DNA from: Armillaria gallica
Lineage: Eukaryota > Basidiomycota > Agaricomycetes > Agaricales > Physalacriaceae
Reading direction: 5' to 3'
Assembly: GCA_037576215.1 (NCBI GenBank)
Contig: JBANDB010000016.1
Location: 1,488,001 to 1,552,000, forward strand
Length of the DNA stretch: 64,000 bases
In this document: in pieces, positions 22,521 to 33,715 of the stretch
Position numbering within the stretch: position 1 is the stretch's first letter
Layout of the letters: every line of letters starts with the position of its first letter
Program-made: the position numbers and the translations under genes
Notes under the pieces: model-generated
Seen by the model: only the letters and a program-made list of their open reading frames with translations
Database searches by the model: none
What the model was told of the DNA's origin: nothing

Positions 22521-22619
22521 TATCTCAGGATCCGGCAGCGTGTCTGTAAAGGCAGCAAGTACCCCCAGCAACGGTGGCGCGTATTCGTACTTATGGTGTT
22601 TTGCGACATAAGACCGACA

Positions 22620-23078
22620 TTATGTACGCGAAGTCACCGTCGAAGAAATGGGGCACTGTTTGTCATCCCACCCTACTCGGTTCATCAAAGACACAGCACC
22701 CTTTAGGAGGCTGTGGGGACGTCGCAGCTGTTTTTTGCATATGTAGGATACAGTAGCAAAGTCACCGTGACCTCTACACCATTTCATCAAATGAGCCTCT
22801 GCGCTCGTTACTGAGCCGAACCCGAAGACGTTCGAGCACTCTCTGTTCGGGTGTCGCCTAAGGTGAGCTCTCACTTCTTCTAGGGTGTACTGACCGCTTA
22901 CGAACTTATCGAATGAACTTGTAGGATGGTAAGGTAAGGATTTCGAAATCTGCAAGTACATTATTGTGAACCGGAGAGGCGATTCTTTGTACGTTCTCCC
23001 ACTTAAAGGAAAGAGTTGGGGTTTTTGCAGATCAAATGTTAGAAGGCAAAAACCGTATTGAAACCAGTTAAACACCAA
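22620..23078 (-). CDS. open frame of uncertain status
   Basis: A 152-codon frame contains a coding-like segment (SGQYTLEEVRAHLRRHPNRE and HLMKWCRGHGDF). No family is recognised and the start is not convincing. It may be a relic exon. Confidence 0.22.
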   Translation of the reverse strand: MVFNWFQYGFCLLTFDLQKPQLFPLSGRTYKESPLRFTIMYLQISKSLPYHPTSSFDKFVSGQYTLEEVRAHLRRHPNRECSNVFGFGSVTSAEAHLMKWCRGHGDFATVSYICKKQLRRPHSLLKGAVSLMNRVGWDDKQCPISSTVTSRT

Positions 23079-23723
23079 CCGAAAAGGCCTGAGTGGCTAG
23101 GAGGTGGCGGATAAGTGGGGGGTGGCGTGGCCAGTGTGGCCAAGACGTAGGGCAGGCAAAAGGAGAGGATTTACTATTTGAGTTCTTGGTGAGAAAAAAG
23201 AGAGAGAAAAACACAAGTAAGCAGTCAAGACGTACGCCTCCATTGCGTCGATGCTGGTACATTTGACCGGGAGGCTCAAGAGTCGAAACGGCAGATCTAG
23301 ACGGCGCTAGAATAGCCGATGGGATGAGCGTTGTGATCGCTTTCTCCTTCCTTTCTGTACGTTTATGTAGTTCATAAAGGCGTCGTAGTCATAAAGCATA
23401 TCATGGAACAAGAAATTCTGATGGCGTATCGGCCGTTTCGTACATCGGAGCACCTGCAGTTGCGTTGAACAATGCCTGCACGTTGGCCGTGATGAGTCAC
23501 TGGCCGGATCGATATTTTCTCACAGTTGGGTAGAACTTGATAAGGAAGACGGTGAGGACACCACCAGATCTAGAAAACGAACCAACCTGGACAAAATGAG
23601 CGTGAGAAATGGCACACTTTGGAGCGACGTACGAGGATGAGTAGCGTCGCCATGTCGTCCTGCCAGGGTCTCAACATATCCTTATCCGCCACGCAAGCCT
23701 CGTAATTGTAGTACTCCCAGAGT

Positions 23724-24984
23724 CTAGACTTTGGAATCGACACCGGTACATAATGGCTCAGAATAGCTGTTCCCAAGCGTATCGAAGTCTACGAATAGAG
23801 CCAAAGTCACATTCTGAATGTTGAAAGGCATCGGAGAGTCTCACCAGTAACGTAGCCATCGGCGTATCTGCTTTATCATAAGGTTACCGTTCAAACCACA
23901 AACGGCGAAATACTCACAAGCGGTGAGTACCGTTCGGTAGAATGGTGACACAGCCGCCTTCAACGTGCCCCCATCCCGTGAAGTCTCCAGTCTGGACAGA
24001 GGTGCATGGGCCGATGAGGGATGAGGCAACTGGGTGTTCGATATGCTTTTTCCCGTTTGTCTCTGCTTTAGCAAATAGATGATATTGATCACTGCAAGAA
24101 TTGCTCTCAGATAAGAGTACATAGGCGACAAGAGGGAATAGGCTAACTTGAACAATACCGGGAAGCTGTCAATGTATCCCAAACCTGACTTGGATATCCC
24201 GGACATAACGATGGAACCGTTCCATGAAGTGAGGGTGGCGTCGTTTGCAGTAAACACGTAGGGCAAGAAGGGACCGTAGCTGCCGGTCGAAAGAGAGACG
24301 ACAATGTTCAGTTTTCCGGTATTGGTGTCTTTAAAGAATTCCTTGGGAAGCGAAGGTTAGCGGACATAGTTTAGTTTGTTGTTGTGTCCCATACTGGTGC
24401 CCAAGTGTTGTCCGGAGTAATCAGCAAGGAAGCGGTGGGAATCGTGGCGACAGGCGTCCAGGTAACAAGGTCAGGACTGCTCTACAGTATAGCGGGTGTG
24501 AGCTATGCTAGCGTTGTGGATCGAAAATGTAACGATGAACACCGACCGCGATAGCAAAGTTGGTTCCAGTTCAACCAGTCGTATCTCGATGGAGTCATGT
24601 ATCAGGGTATAAATTTTACGCTTCGAGAATCAGCTCACAAGCAATATAATATTTTCCACTAGAAGACGGAATCAATTTACTGAGATATTTCAAGAAGAGC
24701 ACCGGTACTGACTCTGTGTGAAGAATAACACTCGGATCGCGAACGAGGCCAGTAGCCGGAGTATAAGTTGGTCCTTTCAAGAGATTGAAATTGGTGCCAT
24801 CGTCTGAGATATGTAATACGTAGAGATTGGATTCGGATTCACTTGTAAAAGCGGTGAAAATGCGAGTGGAGCTGACAGCTCGTTTGAATGCTTCTGGAGA
24901 GAGTGCGGGCTCGATGAGCTGTACCGGAGACGACGCTACGAAGCACAAGAGCGCCAGTCCGAACAAGGGGAGGAGGATTCCCAT
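23724..24984 (-). pseudogene. secreted glycoside hydrolase family 43-like gene, one internal TGA (8 exons)
   Basis: GH43 enzymes trim arabinan or xylan side chains. Exons: 24984-24713, 24658-24639, 24584-24547, 24481-24395, 24341-24154, 24091-23918, 23870-23845, 23788-23724. Introns are 47-65 nt and exons sum to 290 codons. A signal-peptide-like start (MGILLPLFGLALLCFVA) is followed by RIFTAFTSES, GLVRDPSV (the usual catalytic-Asp region), GKYYIA, TNFAIA, SSPDLVTWTPV, DNTWAP, GKLNIVVSLSTGS, GYIDSFP, QYHLFAKAE and TGWGHVEGG. This motif order fits fungal GH43/arabinanase-like proteins. An in-frame TGA at 24571-24573 sits where the family has Trp, suggesting TGG to TGA. The C-terminus is short and the last two exons are the least certain. 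Confidence 0.65.
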
Positions 24985-26700
24985 CGTAATTATGTTCGCA
25001 TTATCTGAAGGATTGGTCAAGGAAATTATTTTCCCTTTCCTTCTACCTGGCGTAGTAATATTCTTTGCCGGGCCATAGTAAAGAGGTTTTGAATCGGAAA
25101 ACGCGGCGCGCGCACGTGTTAGTCTTCTCCACGGCGATGGGACGGTCGTCTGCACCTCATCTCAACGACGTTGAATTGAATGCGCTGTGAATACAAAGGA
25201 TGATGCTTAGACTAAAAAGTACAGAAGAAACGATCTTGGTGAACTGATCAGATTCTGCTTATGCGACTCGGAGGGACATCGAGGAACGTACAAGATGATC
25301 AGGGTGACCCGACAGAGGAGCAGCTCCTAACATCGTCTATCTCTATCCTGCCGTGAACGTGAAAGAGATTCCTGAGACCGAAACCCACCAGCCGACCAGG
25401 AAATTCGTCGTCAAGCTGCGCTTCGGGGATTCCGAGAGGTGTTATTGGGGATGCCACAAGATCGGGACAGGTTGCCATGTACAAAATAGAGTTGAATAGA
25501 CCTGATGAAAAAAGAACGCTCGCAAAAAAGTCGCTCCCGGAGGAACATAGATTCAACCACTAGAAGTGAGCCACCTAACGATGGCCACAGGAAAGACGCA
25601 TATAGCGTACACCACGGGATAGCTGGGGATCATCAAACTGCGCACGGAGATTAATAGATTGAATGAACCATCATTGACATGAGGTTTGCAACTGCCAGAG
25701 ACTGCCGCTCGTCTTAATCATCCGCCGCAGTCAGATCTTGCCGTACGAAGGCTTGTGATGGTCTGTCAGGCCCGGTGTATTCGAACGTTCGGGGCGTTCG
25801 AATTCCAGTCCATATGGAAATTTCGAGATCTTGAAGTTACGATAGAAGGAGGAGCAACTGGACGCCGGTACCCTGGAGTTGTGACTGATGCTATGGAATA
25901 TTAAATAATTTTCCTGATGACATCGGCCAGAAAGAGAAAACCAGGAGATCTAGAAACCAGCACGCACCCTGCTCAACAGCAGGCAAGATCGTACTGAAAT
26001 TATCATCCACAAATATCATATAGGTGGGGTCTTGCAGGAATGAAAAAAATAGCAACGAGCCGTGCTGCAAGTTCAAGGCCTATCTTTGCAACGCGCCGTT
26101 GACAGCTTAGCTGACATCCTCGAGGACAATCAAGATAATGAGAGCGAAGACAGCAAATTGGGGCACATGCGAGACAAGACGAGAGGAGAAAGGACGAAGA
26201 GAGAAAAAACGAGATGGAAGACAGATCCCAAAGGCAAGCAAAAGCGCAATAGGGCAACCGGAATTAATCGGAAGATGAAGCGGGAAAGGACGGGCGCACA
26301 TAGAAATGTTCCCACGATAGCTCAGAGTAGGACAGTCGGTGAAAAGCGAGATCAATTTTTGATGGCGCAGATAGAATCTTCCACGGGTCTTTCACAACTA
26401 CGTATAATGTCCGATTACCTATATTCATAGGACTCGGAATAGACCCAGCTCTGGGAGTCTGTGCGAGACGAGATGCAGAATCGACGCCAAAGAAAGTAAA
26501 GTAAACACATCAGGCTGTAGAGATGTTACATTGGCTCGAATAGGAGCTTACAAAACGACACAGTAATTATAAGGAATATAAGTATGCTGTCTCTAATCCC
26601 TCGACTATCGCTGATACTGTGTTGAATGCCTGGAGCAGGGGTTCAGATCAAGACTGGTACCGGGAGTTCGGATATAGGTCACCTAGTCAATTGGTGTGAT
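24985..26700. other. intergenic stretch, no supported gene
   Basis: Contains only short frames. Around 26060-26400 a plus-strand frame is rich in K, R and E (RGERTKREKTRWKTDPKGK) but shows no domain, so I do not call it. The 51-bp repeat copy at 26445-26495 lies here. Confidence 0.35.
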
Positions 26701-26739
26701 AATTGTCAAGTGTCATGCGAAGCCTTACGGCGGTGAATG

Positions 26740-27565
26740 AAATTGACATTCAGTCAGTATTTTCGCCCCCCCCACGACGTATCAAGGCGCATGATATCTT
26801 AGTGAATGATAGCTTTGCGACCGCTATTCAGATAGGGAAGAAGCTGGGGAAATACGCGTCAGAGTTAACCCCGTTTTTGAGTGTTTCAACGGCAAAATGA
26901 ATATTGGGACGTTCGTTGGACCGGGAGACAAGGAAGTAGTTGCCTTCACGAAAGCCGAGAGCTTGACAGACTAACGCGGTATCCTTCCCAGGCTGGAGGG
27001 TAGCGGTGAGAGAAAATACGGCACACGGCCACGTATGAGCTGTCCGATGCGCTTGAAAAGAGGGCGGAAGGAAGCACCCCACTCGTTAATCAGAAATCAT
27101 CCGACTTGACGACCTCCTGCCATTCCTTCTCGTTCAGGTGCTCAGGATCGATACATATGACTGGCTACTTGTCGCACGAAATAATATCTTTGACAATGTT
27201 GGTGCCGGATTGTCGAGCATTCACCACAGCATCATGACAGAGGGAGAAGCCTCGAAGGTGAAATGCTTGCAACTCGGAAACCTATCAGAAACAATCAGAT
27301 GATACTCTCATAAAGTCAGAGAGGTATACGCACAATATTACTGGCTAGTCCAATTGTCAGTGTGATAACAACACCAACTGGCTTCCTTTTTGCCTCAAAT
27401 CCAGTGTACAAATCCGGGTGATCGCGTAGTTCCAGATGTGCAAGAATACGAACCGTGAAATACACCGATTTTCCGTCACCAGTAGCTGTGCGAACGAGGA
27501 GATTATTGCCATCTAAGATGTAGGGAATGAATTCTTGTTGATGGTCGCGTACTAGTCCAACCTGC
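26740..27565 (-). pseudogene. RecQ-like DEAD/DEAH helicase pseudogene
   Basis: RecQ-type helicases unwind DNA; mushroom genomes hold many RecQ-like copies in repeat-rich DNA. Reading down from 27565: QQEFIPYILDG, a Walker A-like TATGDGKS at about 27466-27490, VGVVITLTIGLASNIV, a probable intron near 27330-27285, HLRGFSLCHDAVV and CIDPEHLNEKEW. Then come LINEWGASFRPLFKRIG, SLTATLQPGKDTALVCQALGF, RSNERPN and FAVETLKNG. Three defects are seen: a TAG after SCDK, loss of the stretch that should hold the DExH box (sequence jumps from SDDF to LINEWG), and a frameshift before the TATL motif. The upstream part and C-terminal RecQ domains are absent. Confidence 0.75.
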
Positions 27566-27839
27566 CAGTGCAGAATACGGTGAGATACGACACGTTTGAG
27601 GAATCAGAGCCTTGCTGGGTCATCCATGAAGTCATATAAGGTGTAAATAGAGTATATTATGAGGTTGTAGGGCGTCGACGAGGTAGAAGGCAAAGAAAGC
27701 GTATTCTTGCGGCGTGACATAATTGTATTTGGGGCGCGACAAGTACTAGACTACACTGACGGGATGACAACGTAATATTAAAGCCTTTAAGACATTAAGA
27801 AATGAGCTAGAAGATCTCAGGGTATAGAACGAAACAGAA

Positions 27840-28160
27840 AGGTGAAATTACTCACCTTCGCTCGCGGGACGACGATTTTGTTCCTCGTTTAAAAGGCAAT
27901 ATTGAAGGCGATATGACCTCAATGGGGGCCTGATCAAGTATCGTCTCGCTGGGATAGCTGGTTTCTTGAGAAAGACACCGGAGATCAGGTAATGAAGTAA
28001 GAATGAATAGTGACATGGCTTACCGTTGAGATGTCGGCGGCACGACATTCACGAGGGCTGTGGGAATCAACTAGAAGATATCATTGTATGGGACGACTAA
28101 ATAAAGGTAATGTCACTCATCTTTGCTCGCGAGATGATGGAACGTCGTCTCTAGGCAATA
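27840..28160 (-). repeat. micro-exon-like repeats related to those at 7-8 kb
   Basis: On the minus strand the segments at about 27855-27875 and 28108-28130 carry a CCCGCGAGCGAAG-like core followed by GTGAGT (or a mutated ATGAGT). They match the cores at 7095 and 7220. A degraded middle copy lies near 28020-28050. Coding status is unclear. Confidence 0.4.
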
Positions 28161-28330
28161 TCTTATTCACTCTAGACGGTGGTCACCACTCGTGCAGTGT
28201 CGAGTCCCACACTGTGTTTGCACCTGCGATGGCGATGATGTTTTGAGTGTTCAATCCTGCTCACGATCAGTTACAACAACACCTGTTCAAAGTAAGTACT
28301 CATTTCAATGATTTCTGTGCTTCCCGGGCG

Positions 28331-28808
28331 CTAATCTACACCACCCTTTAGATCATGAAAGTCGAGATTTATCTCACCGAGGAGATATCGTCGACGTTTG
28401 AGTTGTACGTTGAAGATGAAACGAGGGCTCTGTATACCGCCCTCGAGGATAGGATACACCTCATTCGGAACGCGTCTCAAGGTAAAGGCCCACTCGAGTG
28501 TGTTGTATAGTAAGTCATACAGTTCACCATGGAAAACGTGTTGCAAACGCGTCGGCAGCTCCTTAGTCTCTGACAGCGGCGGCGACATGAACTTCGCAGC
28601 CATCTTTGGATCCCGCGGCGAACAGCTGGGTCTCCTCTTCTACGGTCATAGCGCCGAGGAAGCTGATTTCATCAGAGCTCATTGGACGGACGATGAGACT
28701 TTCCGTTTTGCTGGAGGCTATGTCATTGAACGGGAACCGCACTTTAAAATCTGCCACATCGAAACTTGGTAGGTATTTCTTGCGGTTTTGTGAACGTACT
28801 TGAGCCAT
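28331..28808. other. ambiguous coding block, strand undecided
   Basis: Both strands hold open frames of 80-124 codons. The minus strand reads VADFKVRFPFNDIASSKTE and TVEEETQLFAAGSKDG; the plus strand reads GEQLGLLFYGHSAEEADF. Donor-like sites exist on both. Neither frame matches a family I know. Confidence 0.25.
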
Positions 28809-28849
28809 TTTTCGCAGGACCTCGCCGTAAAATCAATGAACATTTTTTG

Positions 28850-30285
28850 ATACCACATTCGTACATTATATACCGAGATTACTACCAGCTTTTTTTTGAA
28901 AGAGAGAACACAACAAATATTTCTGAATCTTGAACTCAACCCTGTGGGAGAATCGGGGACAGTGATTAGGTTGCTAAGAAGGGGCCAGTAACGCGACATC
29001 GACTTAAATAGGAGGAGGATGACTGCGAGAGTGGCGAATCCAGGCAGCAAGTAGGCGCCGGGAATACGTTCAGCATGGAATGGAAGCTGACGCGTGATAT
29101 TTATCTGAATGATCGATTTTCTGCATGGACCGGAACTCTTCCGGATCCGCATCCTTACTATACACGACTGCTGATCCTTAAGTGTCACTCTACGCTGGAT
29201 TTTGCTTACGACATAGGCCATCAATACTCCGCCATACAATGTGATCTGGTCATACTTGGTAAGTTCGAGCCGCTTTCCTCAGTATATCCTTCTTAACATG
29301 GGCCCTGCGTTGAGGCCGCCGAAAGCTACATAACACTGCCTCTGCAATAAGAGAACACCATAAAAAAAGGTACGAGGGTATTGCGAGAACAGGGCACATT
29401 GTCATTACACTCTGACGATCGCTCGCTTGAATTCGAATATGAAGCCAGGTCGAGTGGACATGAGACAACGGAAAGAAAAAGAGACGGTGAGTGACAGTAC
29501 TATTCATGTTCAACCAAACTTGGACCCCCTTCGATGACGACCGCATCCTTCCAATCAAGGTGCCGACCGCCAAACTCCTAGATCTAGAGAAACTTGTCGA
29601 GCTTTTCCTCAAGCGCGCTAGTCCCGGCTAGAACACGTACAAGGTCTCCTCAACATCCGACTCTTCACTGGAACCAGACATGTCGGAAGTCATTGTCAGA
29701 ATCGACGCCTGAGTTATGGTGTCTGTACTCTTTTTGTAAATTTCTTCTTTGTGCTGCGAATAGTAGCTCTAGTTATGAACCGGACTTCTGTACATCAAAA
29801 CTTGATATCGAATTTTTTGTCTTCATTGACTGTTCCTCATAATTATATGTGGTGCCAAAGTTTTCCATATGGCTGTACATGATATCCAAATATTTTCGTG
29901 ATTTTAGAATGTGCCGAGGCCCAGTGGGCGATTTACGGGACTTCGGAGGCCGACCATAATTCACACAATGCACGCACTGGCCCAGAAAGTATCTCAAGTT
30001 GAAGCATACATTTTATACTGAATTTTAAGTCCCGACAACGCCCGAGAATATGTGAGGAATGATGTTCTATATGGTGTGCAAAGAAGTAGTGATATACAGA
30101 AGGCCGGCTGATTACTGTATATATGTGCCGATGAACTTGAAGGAGGCGCGAAATGGAAAGGGGAAGGAAATCTAAGATCTCAACCTTTGGAGCTCAGGGC
30201 GCACGGATAGGTATTTAGAGTAGAACAGTGTTTTGTGTTTTCATTGGCATGATCAGCAAATTAAATATTAATGCAGGTACCATTC
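28850..30285. other. intergenic stretch, no supported gene
   Basis: AT-rich, with short frames only and no recognisable motif. Confidence 0.4.
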
Positions 30286-30289
30286 GCGT

Positions 30290-30446
30290 TGACTCCCCGC
30301 AAGCGTGTGTGTACATGTGGAGATCCACGGCATGAATGCATGATCTCTGATGCGGGCGGACAGGATGGCTACCCTGACCTCTACATGAATACTTCATCCT
30401 CGTGATTATATGAATCGATCCAGTAGTATTAGCGAACTGATCAGAG
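30290..30446. repeat. outer flank of the left arm, shared with 58757-58880 (inverted)
   Basis: The reverse complement of this interval continues the match between the arm's outer edge and the sequence after 58684. Shared pieces include TCGATTCATAT, CACGAGGATGAAGTATTCAT and GTGGATCTCCACA, with several indels. The right arm lacks it, because its match stops at 42996. Confidence 0.6.
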
Positions 30447-30810
30447 GCAGATGGCTGCCCTAAAAAAGAAATACTCCAATTTAGGAAGTTCTATTCGCGT
30501 TGACCGACAAGCCCGAAGATCCATAAGTGAATATGCGTACTAATACTACGAAACGATGAATGGGGGGAGTACAATGACGAGTAACAATGTAATGGTGGCT
30601 GAGTATACGAAAGTCCATCCCGATATAGAATTGATAGATGCCTTGATCGGCGGGATACGACGAAGAGCAAGTGCAAGAAAGATAGAATGGGAGATCTAGA
30701 GGCCTAGGCTAGTACTTTAGCGGGATTTGAACAGAGGTTTCTGGATAGCGGAATGGTGCTTACCAGTGTAGCTTGGGCAAAAGTGGGTTTGGGATGTGGA
30801 GCTATCACAC

Positions 30811-31332
30811 CTAGGCTGAGACGTTTTTCCGACCCTTGGAAATACTCGTCTTGACTCCGTACTGGGCTACTTTCCATACGCGTCTATCACTGGGAGCGGC
30901 GGTGTTGGTGGCGACGATGATCTGGTAAGCGGTTGCGTAGACCGGGCCAGTTGTGCTGGTGGTTTGACTAGCTATAGCCAAGGCTTGATCATCGTCGAGG
31001 GCTTTTTGCCCATCACCATCTTGCAATTCGTAGAACAAGTCAAAGTCGTCGATACAATCAACACCGTCGAACCGGTTGTCATCGAGGTCAGATCGCGACC
31101 CATCAACACCTTCGTCAGACCCGTACACGTCTTGGACCTGGTCGGGGTCAATAGAGGCAATCAAGCGAGCCAGAGTCGCGTCGTCCTGGTACCGATGGTT
31201 TCGAATTCGACGTACGTGTCTTCCACCGTCCTCCTGTTTTGACTCGCGTTCTTGCTCTCGTTCTTCTCGTTTCTCTGGTCGTTCGTGCTGTACATGTACA
31301 CATTTTTGTTTTTGTTTGTGCGTTTTGGCCAT
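30811..31332 (-). CDS. unknown 173-aa charged protein, left-arm copy
   Basis: The protein is identical to the right-arm copy at 42112-42633. It has a basic N-terminus rich in K, Q and E (MAKTHKQKQKC, then EKREEREQERESKQ) and an RRIRNHRYQDDATLARLIASI helix. An acidic central block (DGVDCIDDFDLFYELQDGDG) and a basic C-terminus follow. The ATG at 31332 is chosen over an in-frame upstream start because it opens the charged region and lies about 90 nt after a TATATAAG. There are no introns and no known domain. Confidence 0.5.
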   Translation of the reverse strand: MAKTHKQKQKCVHVQHERPEKREEREQERESKQEDGGRHVRRIRNHRYQDDATLARLIASIDPDQVQDVYGSDEGVDGSRSDLDDNRFDGVDCIDDFDLFYELQDGDGQKALDDDQALAIASQTTSTTGPVYATAYQIIVATNTAAPSDRRVWKVAQYGVKTSISKGRKNVSA

Positions 31333-32201
31333 ATCGAAGGAAGAAAATAGTGTGGTGTGGGTAGAAGTGGTGGTGTACCGATAGGGTGATGGATATCTAC
31401 ATTTTCCTGGTGTACTTATATATGTACATGATGAGAGCCACACAGTACGAAACAGACGTTTTCTTGTACAATGGCACATTATTTTGTGCCACCTGTAGTC
31501 GACACGACAATGGCTCCATAAGAGAAGTTCTATTCATCCCCTTTGTCAGTTTGGTGATCACACCGAGGATGCCTTCTGTTCGATTCTTTTGATTCTTTAT
31601 GGGGTAACAGAGGAGGTAACCGAGTGATCGGATATTCGGCCCGTCATGCCGATCACAATGAATCGACCTTTCACAGAGGAAGGAAGGCGGGAGGTATACA
31701 GACGGAACAAAGACGGAGCGCAAGAGATGAAACACTGCCACCGAATAGTGTTAAATGTTTTTAAGTCGGGTTCGTGCATGAGCCCTAGTACTATAGAGCT
31801 TCACAACTATGACAACATCTTCCAGACAGTGTTCTATGGCACATACCATCTAACAACTACTAGTAGTTATCACTTTGGTACCTCGATGGTTCCGGGTATA
31901 ACTTTGCTCTGTCACTAAGTTTCGGCTTTCAAAAATATATGTATTCCTGGAACGTCCATTGGAATAGCATGAGATAAGTTGAGAATCATTTTCTGATCTC
32001 GCTAGTGTAGCCCCGCTGACGTTGTCCAGGTTGGAATTGGAGCAGTCGGGACGTTTGCGGCTGGGTTTCCTTATAAGTCTAGTACGGATGGTGATCACCG
32101 GAGGGGTACCGTAGCACGACATTTTGTCTACTTGCGTTCGGCGTGTCCAAGTGATACCGTGCGATGATAATAATAATGAGGATGGTAATATTAATCTAGA
32201 T

Positions 32202-33715
32202 CTACAGGAAAGATATCTGAACCCATGAACCCAAGTCTTTCTCGTGCGCTAAGACATAGGATTTCACTCTCGCAAGTGAAATCTCCTCATTTTTCCCCTT
32301 CAACTCCACGTTCTTCAACAACTGGCAGCTATTTTTCCCACATCTAGAAGGACGGCTGCGCAACTGCAGCATGCGCAGCAGACGCTGTGGTTGGAAACTT
32401 TCATCAATCTCGATCGAAAGGGATTGGAGCGACGGAAGGAGGACAGGTTGACCTTCCTTAACGACACTAAGTTTGTCAAGAATAGACACATGATTATCGG
32501 CATATCCCGGTCCTGGGACAACATCCGAGGCCCACTCCAACGAAAGGCTCTTCAAGCTAGGCACCATGTTTAGAATTGGACTCAAATGACCACCTAAAGG
32601 AACCGGATCGCGGATATACAACGCCTCGAGCGTACTCCCGAGCGACTCAGGAAGGCGACGACTTTGGAAACAGCCGAAGGAGTGACGGCAAATTTCTCTA
32701 GCTGTGTCAATGTTAAATGATCGATAAATTTCGATGCGCTCCAGGCGACATCAAGCAAACGAAGCCTGGTATGCACAACCAGGGTGGCGGGGAGAAAGTG
32801 TGAAGGGATGTCCAGCCCCAGAGAAAGTGTCGTAAGATTCGGAGCGGATTGCAGAAGTCGGAATGGATTGCTCTTCACCGTGCCCCCAGCGTGAAATTGG
32901 CGCAGCTGGGGCCGGGCCAGGACATGTTCTGCGTCTGCGCCATCCCAGATATCCTCAGGAAGAAATTCCTGTCGGCAAGGAGCAGCGTCTTCTTCGACCG
33001 TCTGAGTATCACGGACATCACCTGCAGCCGCAGGCGCACGCTTGTAAGGAGCTTCTTCCCATATGAAAATCTCCCATCGATGACATTGAGATACAATCAA
33101 CCGGGCCATAGCCTCATAGCGCGGAACAGTCGCGTCACCCCCGACTTCACCATAAATCCGTAAAGGAGCATCTCCCGATCGATCCAACCAAAGCTTCAAC
33201 GTTGAAACTGGTGGTTCACAACATGCGGCGGCGTCGATTTCATTGAAACTGAACTCGGACCAAAGCTGGCTCAGAAAGAGTGCAACGGTGTGCCAAAGAC
33301 GGGACACACGACTGTAGCTCCAGGGCCCTAGGCGAGTGTTGTGGACCCGATGGTAGAACATCCAGTCGTCCCATGATAGAGTGTAAAGAAGTATCTCGCC
33401 AATGATCTCGGGTGGCAGCCGTCGAACCGCAGCCAGGACAGGTCGGTGGTGCTTGATGAAGTTGTACACCTCGCGCAAAGCCGAATACTTTCCCTCCGTC
33501 GCTTGCGAACAGTCATCGTCATGCCAGGCGATGATAAGTCTTTCCATTTCGTCGTCGTCCAATGCGAGTTGATGTCTCAACCCCTCCATTGTAGTCTGGG
33601 CTTCCCCGAGCAAGTGTTCAATCTCTTCAGACTCGCAGTCGAGGGGACTGTAGTTGGAAGTCGTGAGATGCAGATAGGTTTGGGAGAGCTTGTAAAATTT
33701 GGAGGGAGTGATCAT
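32202..33715 (-). pseudogene. F-box protein, left-arm copy, frameshifted
   Basis: This is identical to the right-arm F-box gene except for loss of one G in a G-run at 32637-32639. The frame therefore breaks after codon 363: the first frame ends at 32594, and the remaining third stays open as 32621-32202 in another frame. Upstream sequence, start and stop are all intact. It is either a very recent pseudogene or a homopolymer assembly error. Confidence 0.8.

Noticed and set aside
30700..30770. tRNA-like sequence (A-box- and B-box-like strings, 6 of 7 acceptor pairs) on the minus strand, repeated in the right arm at about 42676-42740
   Set aside because: The T-stem does not pair and the D-stem is short, so it cannot fold as a functional tRNA. 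It may be chance or a tRNA-derived relic.
31285..31300. Recurring TGTACATGTACA palindromes (also near 42141, 44713, 51040, 54151)
   Set aside because: Most copies are explained by the duplications and dispersed repeats listed. The motif alone is too short to call a regulatory site.
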